This document shows positions 24,905 to 36,100 of a DNA stretch of 64,000 bases, piece by piece. Numbering within the stretch: the first letter of the stretch is position 1; the number at the start of each line of letters is the position of its first letter. The translations under genes and the position numbers were made by a program. Below the pieces are notes generated by a model, which did not search any database, was not told where the DNA came from, and saw nothing but the letters and a program-made list of their open reading frames with translations. Origin of the DNA: Hevea brasiliensis (lineage: Eukaryota; Streptophyta; Magnoliopsida; Malpighiales; Euphorbiaceae); NCBI RefSeq assembly GCF_030052815.1, contig NC_079505.1:71198324-71262323 (forward strand), written 5' to 3'.

Positions 24905-26555
24905 GGAGAGGTGTAAAATGGAAGCAAAGCAAAGACACAATTCTAGAGTCAGAAATGTGCATGGTGGGGTCAATTTTTTTAAGGAGTGTAAACTCTCTTT
25001 TGGTGCATGAAAAAAGATGGGGTCACCTCTTTTCTCCACCCAATAACTCTTACAAGGTCCCTCTTGGAGATGGGGATGGAAAGAGACTCTCTTTCACTCC
25101 CTGTCCCTCCCCATGTATTTTGTGTTTTGTGTGAGAAATTTTTAAAAAATCAAGCAATGTGATATATGGGAAACAAGGGTCAGTGGACATGCCCCAATGG
25201 TGGGGTTTTAGAGTCCTAAACCCCTAATTTTTGTGTCTCTTGCAAAAGAAGAGAGAGGATAAAACGCCTTTAAAGGACATGAAAAATAAAATCACAGGCA
25301 GAAAAGGGAAGAGCCTCTCCTTAATTATATCTCTTTCACGTACATATATCTATACACAGACAAGAAGACACCACCAAGTGAGTCTGTGTAGCCATTGACT
25401 CCTTCCTTCTTGAGAGCACCCCATCATAAGCCATTAATTATTTATGTATAATATATATATATATTTATATGCATATATATAGGATATCATATATGATGGT
25501 GAGAAAAGCAATTGACTTTTAGATTTCACAAGGTTGACATTTGCCCTAAAGTGCTTTTCTATCTTTTTTTTTTTTTTTTTTTTCTATAAAGCATCCAAAG
25601 CTCAAAAACACTCTTTCAAAGCTTTCCCCTCCTCTCTCTTGGATTCTTATGAGTGAAGCGATGGAGATAGGTGGGAAACACTCTCAATTGGCACCTAAAA
25701 AGAGTGGTTGGTTGGTACTGCTCCACCTTAACAACAAAATTTCAATTTTAGGGTTTATAAGTTTTCAGGTTTTAAACTTAAATAGTGCATGTAGTTATCT
25801 TGTTTTTCTTTTAATATATCAAAATTTCTTAAGAAAAAAATATTGATACTTGAATTTATAATCTTATAAGAAAAAATATTTAATTACTGAATTATTAACA
25901 TTTTATTATGTAGAGTTGTTTTATGGCGTTCTAATTAAGCCATGCAAACCCTAATTTAACAAAATCTTCAAACCCTAATAGGATGCACTATGTAAAAGAG
26001 CCACTTGGCATGTGAAGGGCTAAAAGCATGGACAAAGCTCACTACTCAGCTCATTGTAGCACTGCACATGATATTAAAATAATCCTCTGGCCTCTGTTCA
26101 ATGACTTGCACATATATATATATATTTTCAACATTTTGCATATTGTAAGTAATTAAAAATTAATTTTTCAAATAAAACATACTATTATTTAATCATATAA
26201 ATTCTAAATTAAGATAGAGAAAAGAGAATTTTAAGTTTTTTTTATAATAATATTAATAAGAAATGACCTAAACTCCATGCATGGTTGGTATATTAAGTAT
26301 ATATACTGGCTCCAACTCTAACAGATGAAAGCTTAGCCGCGTAGAAGAGCAGCGTCGTATAGCTCTCTCTCTCATCTTTTGCTTTGCCATTCCTTGAATT
26401 TTAATCACTGCTTTTCATTGGCTCAAACTTCTTTATATAAGTTTCTGTCTACCAAATGCATTAATTGCCACTTGCTCATATCATTATGTAAAATCAATGC
26501 ATCTACCCATCAACAATAGGATAATTTTTTTTATGAAATATATTAAATATATTAA
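24905..26555. other. Intergenic, less AT-rich stretch at 24.9-25.7 kb
   Basis: Contains CT-rich and G-rich patches resembling untranslated leader or promoter sequence around 24.9-25.7 kb, but no exon, splice series or protein could be assembled. I compared it with conserved plant microRNA sequences I know and saw no match. Confidence 0.4.
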
Positions 26556-26560
26556 ATTAC

Positions 26561-27306
26561 TGTTGTACATCACGGAAGCGTGTAAACTACAAAAAAATAA
26601 AGCATACACACAAAATACTAATATTTACGTGGTTCACTCTCTCAACATAAGGCTACATCCACGGGTATGCCATCTTCCACTATCATCAATAAATAAATCA
26701 TCAATTACAAGCTCAAACTATACTAACCATCAACCCAGTTATACATAAGAGAACCCATACAATATCAAACTGCTCATAGTAAATATATTAGTTAGTCCCT
26801 CTCAGTCTCCTCTAAACATAACCCAATATATTTACTATCATAACATTACATCAGAAATGGTGTCTTCAACTATATGGGCAAGAACTCTCTCACCAATGAA
26901 CAAGAATCCCTTTCTCTTGAATTATATGTCTTTACTCTAATTTAGGCCGAAGCCTTTCTCTACTGCAATGGGCAAGTGCCCCTCATCAATGGGTATAGCC
27001 AAATTCTCAGCAATTGGCAAAGCCCCTCTCTATAATGGGTAACAACCTCACTCCATGGGCTGAAAGCCATTCTCTTCAATGGGCAAAAGCCAAATAACTT
27101 TTTTCATCATTTTCTTATCTATAGTGTTAATTCCCTCAATTCTTATATGATTAGGAGTCTCACTCAATTTAGAAATAATACTAAAATAAGAGTTTTATTC
27201 ATTATAGAAAATATTCCTTCATTCTATTGAGAAATATTTCTCCTACTCAAATTAAGAAAAGATCTCTCTCCAAATCCCATTAGGTTTTTGAGTCATAATT
27301 CTAACA
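26561..27306 (-). mobile_element. Probable old solo LTR (~750 bp)
   Basis: Plus-strand ends TGTTGTACATC and TTCTAACA give TG...CA on either strand. The interior has 'TTTACGTGGTTCACTC' followed by 'CTACATCCACGGG', a combination common in plant Copia-type LTRs. Several 'CAATGGGCAA' blocks follow in loose tandem (about 26970-27090). Flanks ATTAC and ATTTAC differ by one base, so the duplication is imperfect. No coding capacity. Confidence 0.5.
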
Positions 27307-27329
27307 ATTTACCTTGTAATTAATTATAA

Positions 27330-27334
<5 letters not shown>

Positions 27335-27375
<41 letters not shown>
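27335..27375. repeat. (AT)n microsatellite
   Basis: About 20 AT units just after the probable LTR. Confidence 0.95.
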
Positions 27376-27378
<3 letters not shown>

Positions 27379-29170
27379 CATAATTATATTTATATTTTAT
27401 AATTAAAAATTACATAATTATTAAATAACTAAAGGGTACACAATATGATATATTTGTATTATTATATTATATTATATAATATATACTAAAAAATATATTA
27501 TATATTAATTAATAATCACTTCAAGACTTAAATGTTAATTTGAGTATAATTTTTTTATGAACATAATTACATAAACTTGTTTTAAAAATAAAAAATTGAA
27601 CCAAAACTGTATTGAATTGAACTGAAATAAAAGAATTGAAAACTATATTGACTGAAACTAAAATAATGAAGAATTGAATCGAAATTATACCAAAATTTCA
27701 ATTCAGTTTCAATTCCTAAATAAATTTCAAGCCAAAACTAAAACCGCACATTTCTAATTTATGGTGAAAATAAATTAATAAAGTAATCTTAATCTTTCTC
27801 TCCCACTAGTCCATTGATTAATTATGCGCATCAAAGCGTGTTAACTTTTGTTAATCCACATAAAGTCAACAAACGGCACTTGTTAATGGGAATGTTTATT
27901 TATATTATTATGGATTTTATCAATAAGCAATTAGAAAATTTTGTTAATGTTATTTTTCCCTTAAAAAAAATTATTCAGTATTACGTAAGATTTTTTTTTA
28001 GTCAAAAGCTTTTATTCTAAAATTGAATATTTTAATTATAATTTAAATAGTAATAATAATTGTTTTCATGAAGCTTGAACTAATGAATAATTGTTCTTCT
28101 TAAAATGCAAAGAAAAATAATAAAATTTAAGGGAAAAAAAAAGGAAATACGATTCTTTCAATAGCTTATGTTGAATCACTGAAGGTAACATTTATTTTAC
28201 GAAAAATAATTTCTATGTGTAAATATTTTTTATATTAATTTTTTTAAAAAATAATTTTTTGTGAAAAATAATTTTTGTTATTTAATTATAATATTAAATT
28301 AATGATATGTATTTTATATAATATATGTATAAGTGTTTTTATATTTTAATAATATTGTCAAAGTTCAATGACTTCTTCTTTTTAAAAAATTAAGTCATTT
28401 TTATTAAAAATAACTTAATTTTCTTGAGTGACTAAAATGTAAAAAAAAAAAAGTTCTGAAAAACATTTTCTGCCAAAGGAGCCTAAAATAATGGTTTTTT
28501 TATAAAATAAAAAAAAATAATACATATAATATAAGCTCGATCTCATATAAAAATAAATTTAATAATCATTACATCAAATATAGCATTAAGATTTATAAAA
28601 AACTAATTAAAGTGCATATAATAAATGTATAAATCTATATATAAATATTTATTATTTATTCTAATAGTTATTAAACTCTCTTTATATGAGTTAGAGCTTT
28701 TTTGTAGTGACATTTAAAAAAAATATAATTAAAAAATTAAAATGACATAATATTAATTTGAAAATTTGTTGAAGAAATAAGTAGTATAATTAATAATTTT
28801 GTCAATAAATAACAAGTAGGAAATGAAGCAATCACTGAGGTAGCAGATCGATGCATGGATTCTTCTATCTAATCTGTTTTAATTAGGTATTTTTCTGGGA
28901 AAATTATCCATGATTAGGTAGATTTTAATTATGATTTAATGAATTGTGTATTAAAGCTCAATCAGTGGTCCATAACAAAATTAGAAGGGCCATTAATTAA
29001 TTGTGCAGTGCTCCTTTTCAGATGGATGATCTTTTGCTTTATGTGAAAATTGGATATGGTTTTACTCTATGCATTGATAACATATATTTTATATTTTTAT
29101 TCTAATTAAAAAATACAAATTGAAAAAAAAAAAAATCTCTTACTTTTTGTTTTAATGCATAACACATGGT
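27376..29170. other. AT-rich intergenic DNA with low-complexity blocks
   Basis: No gene. Around 27590-27760 there is a degenerate 'GAATTGAA/CCAAAACT' pattern, a decayed repeat. Around 28190-28490 a MITE-like unit ends in 'CTGCCAAAGGAGCC'. Neither could be bounded. Confidence 0.45.
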
Positions 29171-29175
29171 AAGGA

Positions 29176-29640
29176 ATAAGGCGTTATTTGATTGGGAGTA
29201 ACGAGTTAGGGAACTTCAAGTTCTTTGAAAAGTGTAAAAAATTAATTTATTTGATTATAAATAAGCATCCACTTTTTTAAAAATAAAATATCATTTTTTT
29301 CTCTATTTTTCAATAACTAAGTTATTTAAGTTGCTTACTGTAAATGAGGTAATTTATGCCTTATGCGATTGGGGGTAAGTGAGTTACGAAATTTTAAATT
29401 TTCAGAAAAGATAAAAAAATTAATTTATTTAGTTAAAAGTAATTATTCACTTCTTAAAAATTGAAAGGCATTCTTAAACCAGGTAATTTACTTCTTGATA
29501 ATTCTTAATATAGGTAATTTATTTTTTGAAAAATAAAATTTTTAGGAAATAATTCATTTAAGAAAAAAGGGTTTACTTCTTTAGAAGTTGAGTTTCCAAA
29601 AAGTAGATTATTTGAATCAAACAATGCTTAAAATAATTAT
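29176..29640. mobile_element. MITE-like repeat with internal duplication
   Basis: The left end GCGTTATTTGATTGGG and the reverse complement of the right end (GCATTGTTTGATTC) form imperfect terminal inverted repeats. Inside, the first ~105 bases (GGCGTTATTTGATTGGGAGTAA...) are repeated from about 29356 (GCCTTATGCGATTGGGGGTAA...), each followed by 'AATTAATTTATTT'. No coding capacity. No target duplication identified. Confidence 0.5.
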
Positions 29641-29644
29641 ATAT

Positions 29645-30100
29645 GTGATCGCAAAATTCCCGATAAGTTGAAAGGAAAATTTTACGGTACAGTCATACGA
29701 CCGCTCATATTATATGGTAGTGAGTGTTGGGTACCGAATGAGTCGAATGTGTCTAAGATAAGAGTTGCGGAGATGAGAATATTAAGATGGATGAGTGACC
29801 ATACTAGACTAGATAAAATCCATAATGAGAATATTAGTCAATTGAGGATAAATTGAGAGAAAGAAGATTGAAATGATTTCCAATTAGGCAAGTAAAGCAC
29901 ATTAGTTTAGAGGATAGAAAGAAAATAAGGAATTTATTTAAACTGACTTGGAGGAGCGTAGTACAACATGATTTAGAAGCATTACACATTTCTAAATATT
30001 TAACCCAAAATCGTTTAGAGTGAAGAAAAATAATTTATATAGCCGATCCCAATTTTTTGAAATAAAGGTTGAGTTGAGTTGAGTTGAGTTGAGTATGGAT
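29645..30100 (+). mobile_element. 5'-truncated RTE-type LINE, 3' end
   Basis: The first ~230 bases translate to the conserved C-terminal part of RTE-clade reverse transcriptases: 'LKGKFYGTVIRPLILYGSECW' (give or take a residue) then 'VAEMRILRWMSDHTRLDKI'. Frames then break (stop near 29853) although similarity continues toward 'RSVVQHDLEAL'-like sequence. The tail ends in a (TTGAG)n run at about 30066-30092, matching the short-repeat tails of RTE elements. It is a dead fragment; a full element would encode an endonuclease and reverse transcriptase of about 3 kb. Confidence 0.8.
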
Positions 30101-31200
30101 CAAATCAACCACGAATTAATGGGTTAGTATAGTCAATATTTTTTTAAAATTTTAAATTTTAATTATAAGTAAATTAAATATAATAATGTTATTAAAAAAA
30201 TTTTATATTTATTTAAAAAATTAAAAATTAAAAAATTGATGTCTTTATTTATTCAATTAAATAAAAATCTTTTGTCATGGTAAATATATCTATGCTGGCA
30301 CCAAAGTCTGCCCTATATATATATATATATATATATTATGTTTTACTGGTTAATTATCAGATTAATAAAAAAATAATTTCTAAATTTAATATAAAATAAA
30401 AACTATTTATAAAAGTAGACTTAAAAATGATAACTGAAATGTCGTTTTTTACCCAATATTCCCGTCACGTGTCCAGCGGAAACAAGGGAGGGAAGCTTGG
30501 AAACGCTAGCCTATGCAGCGTTTTCTAGTCTTGCACATAGAGAACAAATGAGAAAAGCTAAAGTAACTTTTTCAATTTGATGGCTTTGAAGACAAATATT
30601 TAACTTTTAGTAGGAAAATTATTATTTAATTTATTTATTTTAATGAAATTAATTATTTATTTTTTTTAAATATATTAATTTATATTATTATAAAAAAAAT
30701 AAATAAAATTTATTGTTTTAAATATATTGATTATATGTTTTAATTAATGTGAAAAAAAAGTAAGAATATCTTTATGGAATAAAACATTATTGAGAATTAT
30801 TCTATACAGCTTCCAAATTGTTTTAATGTTTCATTATTTTTTTAATATATATACGGAACGGCATCGTTTTGCCCTAAATGGATAGAATTGATTTCTTATT
30901 TTGAGGGAGAGCAAATGAAGAGATTCAATCGGGATAGGAGGAAAACGGGGAATTTGAAGTGATATTATGCAAATAAAGGTGAAGAATTTTCTTATAGGAT
31001 AGAAGATGAAGAAATTTCTTATATGCACATAAGTGTATAATCATTTATATATTCAATCATTATACATACGTCGTGTTATAAACTTTTTTAGAGTATGTGA
31101 TTATAAATTATAAGAATCAATTCTTGCAAAATGGAATGTGAGATGAAATTGTTTAAACCTCCAATTTTTTTTTTTTTAATACAAAATTTAAGAGTAAGCT
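30101..31200. other. AT-rich intergenic DNA, no gene seen
   Basis: Contains an (AT)n run at about 30315-30337 and otherwise AT-rich sequence upstream of the HD-ZIP III promoter. No coding signal. Confidence 0.5.
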
Positions 31201-32326
31201 TATATATTTAGGTAATTATAAATAAAAATCAAAAGGTGGCGAAGCGATCCAGAGGGAAGCCACGAGTTAATGTAAAAGAAGGATCCACATTCCGGGTCAA
31301 ACCCAGCCAACCTAGTGCACTCAGCAATTCTTGCAAAAACCCAAAACGTAATCTTTTCTCCATTTGCCATTACTTCCATTCTCTTTCTTTACGCCTCCCA
31401 TACGATGATGTATGGTGATGCCCACAGCTCGTAACATCCATCCATCATCACACATACATACATAGCCCATGGCGCCATAGGCTCTCTCGGTGGAAAGGAG
31501 GCTTGCACAGTAGCAGTCATCAGTACTGTTCGACATTTTTTTATTTTTCTTCATTTATAATTCCATGAGAGAGAACAGCATATTAACCCGCTCGGCAGAA
31601 AACGTCTCTGCTATTGTCAGGTTAAAGATATCAAAACCCATCTGCTGTCTGCCTCTCATTTATTCTCCTCTTTTTTTTTTTTTTTTTAAGATAATTTTAC
31701 TTCTAGTTTACAGAGAAAATTTAGAAAAGAAAAAGTTTGAATTATAAAACATTTGGCTTTTTTCATTTATCATTGGCTGTTGGTGTTTGCTTCTGCTTGC
31801 TTTTCTATGCCCTGGTTTTCCTTGTTTCATATTCTGTTCTTTTTAGTTTTTTCTCTAATAACTAGCAATAAATAAGATTCTCGAGATTAGAGTCTGAGAC
31901 AAAGACCCCAGGACTCTATTCAAGCTCTTTCTGAACTTGGGTTTTTCATAAACAGTGAGAGGTTGTGTTGTGTGAGAAACAAACCGTCTCACTATCATTC
32001 TGATGAAGGAGAGAGGAGGCTCTCTTGGGGGAGAGAGCCTGCCTGATACCAGCAGCAGCACCACCACCACCACCATCACCACCAGTAAAGAAGAAGATAC
32101 TCAAGAACCAAACTCAACACAACCACCTGTCCCAAAAAACTGAACTCATTTTGTTACTGACTTAAAACCCATAAGCACCATCTGGGTTCTTTTGTTTTTG
32201 GGTCTCTTTTGGTGTTTGATAGACTAAGCACCCAAAAATCACTCTCTGGTTCTGTGTTGTTTTTGGCCTTCTCGATCTTTTAGGTGTTTTTTTTTTATAT
32301 ATTTTTTGGCTTTGGTGGGTGTATAT
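31200..32326 (+). promoter_or_regulatory. Promoter and 5' UTR of the HD-ZIP III gene
   Basis: Base composition shifts here, with CT-rich and GAGAG-rich patches typical of plant leaders. The last ~450 bases before the start codon look transcribed. The start site and any leader intron were not fixed. It includes the uORF at 32003-32143; no ATG lies between that uORF and the main start. Confidence 0.5.
32003..32143 (+). CDS. Upstream ORF (46 codons) in the HD-ZIP III leader
   Basis: ATG at 32003, TGA at 32141-32143, 184 bases before the main start. The peptide is Ser/Thr-rich: 'MKERGGSLGGESLPDT', then a Ser-Thr run coded by an (AGC)3(ACC)5 tract, then an acidic/Pro segment ending 'VPKN'. The start context is weak (C at -3, A at +4). 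If translated it could lower initiation at the main ATG. I do not know of a conserved counterpart, so this is a candidate only. Confidence 0.35.
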   Translation: MKERGGSLGGESLPDTSSSTTTTTITTSKEEDTQEPNSTQPPVPKN

Positions 32327-32997
32327 ATGGCACTTTCTATGCACAATAAGGAGGGAAATAATAAGCAGATGGATACAAGCAAGTATGTGAGGTACACACC
32401 TGAGCAAGTGGACGCATTGGAGAGGGTGTACACAGAATGCCCAAAGCCTAGTTCTTTGAGAAGGCAGCAGCTCATTAGAGAGTGTCCTATCCTTGCCAAC
32501 ATTGAGCCGAAACAAATCAAAGTCTGGTTTCAAAACCGCAGGTAAATACATTTTATGTACGTGTTCAACTGCAGATCAATAAGACCGCATCTATCTCACT
32601 CTCACTCCTCTCTCTCTCTCTCTCTCTCTCTCTCAGAGTGCATATGTTCCACATCCTTTTTTCTTTTCTAAATTTGCAAAAATGGGTTTTTTTATTTTCA
32701 TTATAGTAAGTTATATTTGTAATACTACAATACTTCATAGTTGTACCTTTTTGGTGTCATTTTATTTTTAGTTCATATTTTGGGAAAATGAGGAATGGTT
32801 TCATCTTTTTTCCCCAAGGCTTTGCAAACTGTGTAATTTTTTTCCAAGTTGATTTTGCGTTATTAATTTGTTGCAAAAACTAAGAGAGGCTATATTTGGA
32901 TTGGAAGAAAATTTATTGTGCTTTCTATTTAAGAAAAAAGGTATGGTCTATTGAGGGTTTGGGAAAATTGTGGCCCGTTCTTTTGAATATCTTCTTC

Positions 32998-33029
<32 letters not shown>

Positions 33030-33122
33030 CCCTTGAGTTTATCTATGTGAAGAAAAGTAAAAGTTTTGAACTTTTGGTTAATATTTTTTTCTTTTCTCTT
33101 GGTTTTGGAATTTTAACTTTAT

Positions 33123-33159
<37 letters not shown>

Positions 33160-36100
33160 ACTTCATTCTTTGTGTGAATTTTGTAGTCTAAACGGTATAA
33201 CCTCGTGGATTTGCCGGGGTTTCCTTTTCTCTTTATTTTCTGCTTCTTGTCCTTTTTTATTATTTGGAGGAAGTAACTTGTTTTTAGTAAATCTGTTATT
33301 ATTATTATTATCTATTTTGAATGTTTCCTTGAAGGGTTTTTATTTGCTCTGTATAATAATTTTAAATTTTGATTTTAATTTAAATTTGAGATGTTTTAGT
33401 CATAGTCATGGTAAAACAGCAAATCAGCAAAATCACACCTTTTTTCCAATGGCATCTAAAGGTGCATTTTTCAAAAAAAAGGGTTTCAAGCCAAGCAGGC
33501 TCTTGGCTTTTGATGGTTTTGTCTTTTGCTTTATCAGCAGAAGATGATAAAGTCAACTTTTATTTGATTCTGTTATTTCCCCTAAATTTTTTCAATTTAA
33601 AATCAGATGTGTGCTTTCGTTCAAAATGGAATTCTTGTTTTTACTTATACGCTACTGTGATTGTGGATGATAATGACCAACCAATCGCTTTCGGTAATGT
33701 ATTTCCGCTATTATCGTCATTTAAATGTCAAAGTTCCCTCTCCTCTCGTCTTCTCCTCCCTCCCTCCCCCTCTTGCAGTAGAAAGATCAAGAAATGAACC
33801 TCTGACTAAGGCCAAGAATTGTCCCTCTCCATTTGGGCATTTTTTTTTCAGGCATCTATCTCGAGTATAGAAACTTTATATTGCAACTATATTTTCCTTT
33901 TGGCACTGTTTTGATAAACCTTGGTTAATGAGCTTGAAGAATTTTTTGATATGTTGGGTGTGAGTTTTGTTTAATATTTACATGGAATTAATGTTTTGTC
34001 ATTGTGCTTGAAATAAAATTTGAAAGAGCTTTGCTTCTTTTTTGGTACCCATTGTGAGATGCTTTTTTCTTTCCTAATCTTTTTCGGATTAAAGGCATGA
34101 AGCTATAGTTTCTTTCTTTTTATCTCTTTTACCATTATATGGTAATCTCTCTGGTAAGTTGACTAAAAAAATAAATGAAAATTGTAGAACGAAACTATCC
34201 CATGACTATTTTAATTTGACTTGAAGGTTGCAGCGAGTCATTTGTTAAGTGCTTCTGACCTTCATCTGTTTTCATGTCTCCAAGTTGTGACATTGGAGCC
34301 AACTTTTGTTAAGATATTTCTGTGGCTTTGCTGAAAACAATACTGCAGAAGCCCTCTATTCAGGTCAAAAATAATCTATTTTTGTTCATTGTAAACACGC
34401 TGGAAAGTGAAATTGCCCAATTTGTAGTGGTTTCTACTCTCTACTTTTGTTGTTGAGTTGTCTTCTATTTGGTGTATGGACTTTTGAGAAAGAAGTTCGG
34501 TGTTTTGAGTGATAACTGAGATTGTTCATTCCTTTCTCATGCAGATGCCGTGAAAAGCAGAGGAAGGAAGCTTCACGTCTCCATACAGTGAATAGGAAGC
34601 TGACTGCCATGAACAAGCTGTTGATGGAAGAGAACGATCGGTTACAGAAGCAGGTCTCACAGTTGGTTTATGAGAATGGATACATGCGTCAACAACTGCA
34701 GAATGTAAGCTGGTTCACTTTTATTAACTAGTTCTGTTCTTTAGGTTTTATGTGTTCACCAGTCAAGGAAAAAAATCATTTCATATGCCCTGCATTCCAA
34801 CTCTATAAATTCTTTTAGCTAATTACTGATAGATTGATACTTTTCATGGATTTGTTTTTTGTTGATATGTTCTCTACTAGCTCCGGCACATGATTTTCAT
34901 CTAACTTTTAGATTTATGTGCTGGCAATTTATTTTAATTATCTAATTTGTTTTAATTGTATATTACGTCACATTACATTTGTGGGAAACCAAAAGAAAAT
35001 GTCTTTGTTCATTCACATCAAAAAAATTTCTGCTGGATATTAACCAGGCTTCAGCAACGACCACAGACAATAGCTGTGAGTCTGTGGTCATGAGTGGTCA
35101 GCAGCAACAACAGCAAAACCCAACACCTCAGCATCCCCAGCGGGATGCTAACAACCCAGCTGGGTAAGTAATGATATTTGAATCGATTTTATCAATATGT
35201 TCATGTTTCTGTTTATTTAACTAGCTTCTAAACCTTGTATTGTTTGTTAGTCTTCTCGCAATAGCAGAGGAAACCCTGGCAGAGTTCCTTTCTAAGGCTA
35301 CTGGAACTGCTGTTGACTGGGTCCAGATGATTGGGATGAAGGTAACAATTCTTGAAGTTTCCATGTTACTTGTATTGCTTAATTTGCTTTGTTTCCAGTA
35401 TATGTTGTTACTTTCCTAATTGATTCCTTTGTAGCCTGGTCCGGATTCTATTGGCATTGTTGCTGTTTCCCGCAATTGTAGTGGGGTTGCAGCACGAGCC
35501 TGCGGCCTTGTGAGTCTAGAGCCCACAAAGGTGCCTCTCTTTTTCTCTCAAAACTTTTCAAGTATACAGTGATAGTTTTGTTGTAAAACACGTGATGAGT
35601 GTGTGTCCCCCATAGGTTGCTGAAATCCTCAAAGATCGTCCATCTTGGTTTCGCGACTGTCGGTGCCTTGACGTATTGAGTGTAATTCCCACAGGAAATG
35701 GGGGCAAAATTGAGCTCATATACATGCAGGTTTGTGGATTTGTAAACAACTGTGTGTAGTTGTAGCCTTTCGAGTCTTTAACCTTCTGGTTTTGTGCTGC
35801 ATACTATGCAGCATTTTGATCTTTTTGGGTTTCATTCTTCACCAGACTTATGCACCAACAACATTGGCTGCAGCACGTGACTTTTGGACGCTGAGATACA
35901 CTACAACTTTGGAAGATGGCAGTCTCGCGGTAAGTTGTGTTGTGTCCCCTCCTTTTCCTATAATTTCTTTCTTAATTTAATGTTTTTTGAGACTTAGCAT
36001 TGGTTGTACAATATTTTGTTACAAAATTTATGCAGGTTTGTGAGAGGTCATTAACTACTAACACTGGTGGTCCAGCTGGACCACCTGCTTCGAGCTTTGT

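Noticed and set aside
24734..25134. Cluster of overlapping ORFs with Arg-Glu runs
   Set aside because: Driven by the (GA)n repeat and mutually overlapping on both strands; no domain or splice support.
24900..25700. Possible microRNA precursor
   Set aside because: Compared by eye with conserved plant microRNAs (156, 159/319, 160, 164, 166, 169, 172, 482 and others); no match found.
32162..32551. 129-codon minus-strand ORF over exon 1 of the HD-ZIP III gene
   Set aside because: Antisense shadow of the homeodomain exon.
35332..35341. Isoleucine in place of proline in the START-domain motif next to the miR165/166 site (QMIGMKPGPDS)
   Set aside because: Odd only against REVOLUTA and ATHB-8/15. 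PHB and PHV proteins carry Ile here, and the rest of this gene is PHB/PHV-like, so it is clade-typical.
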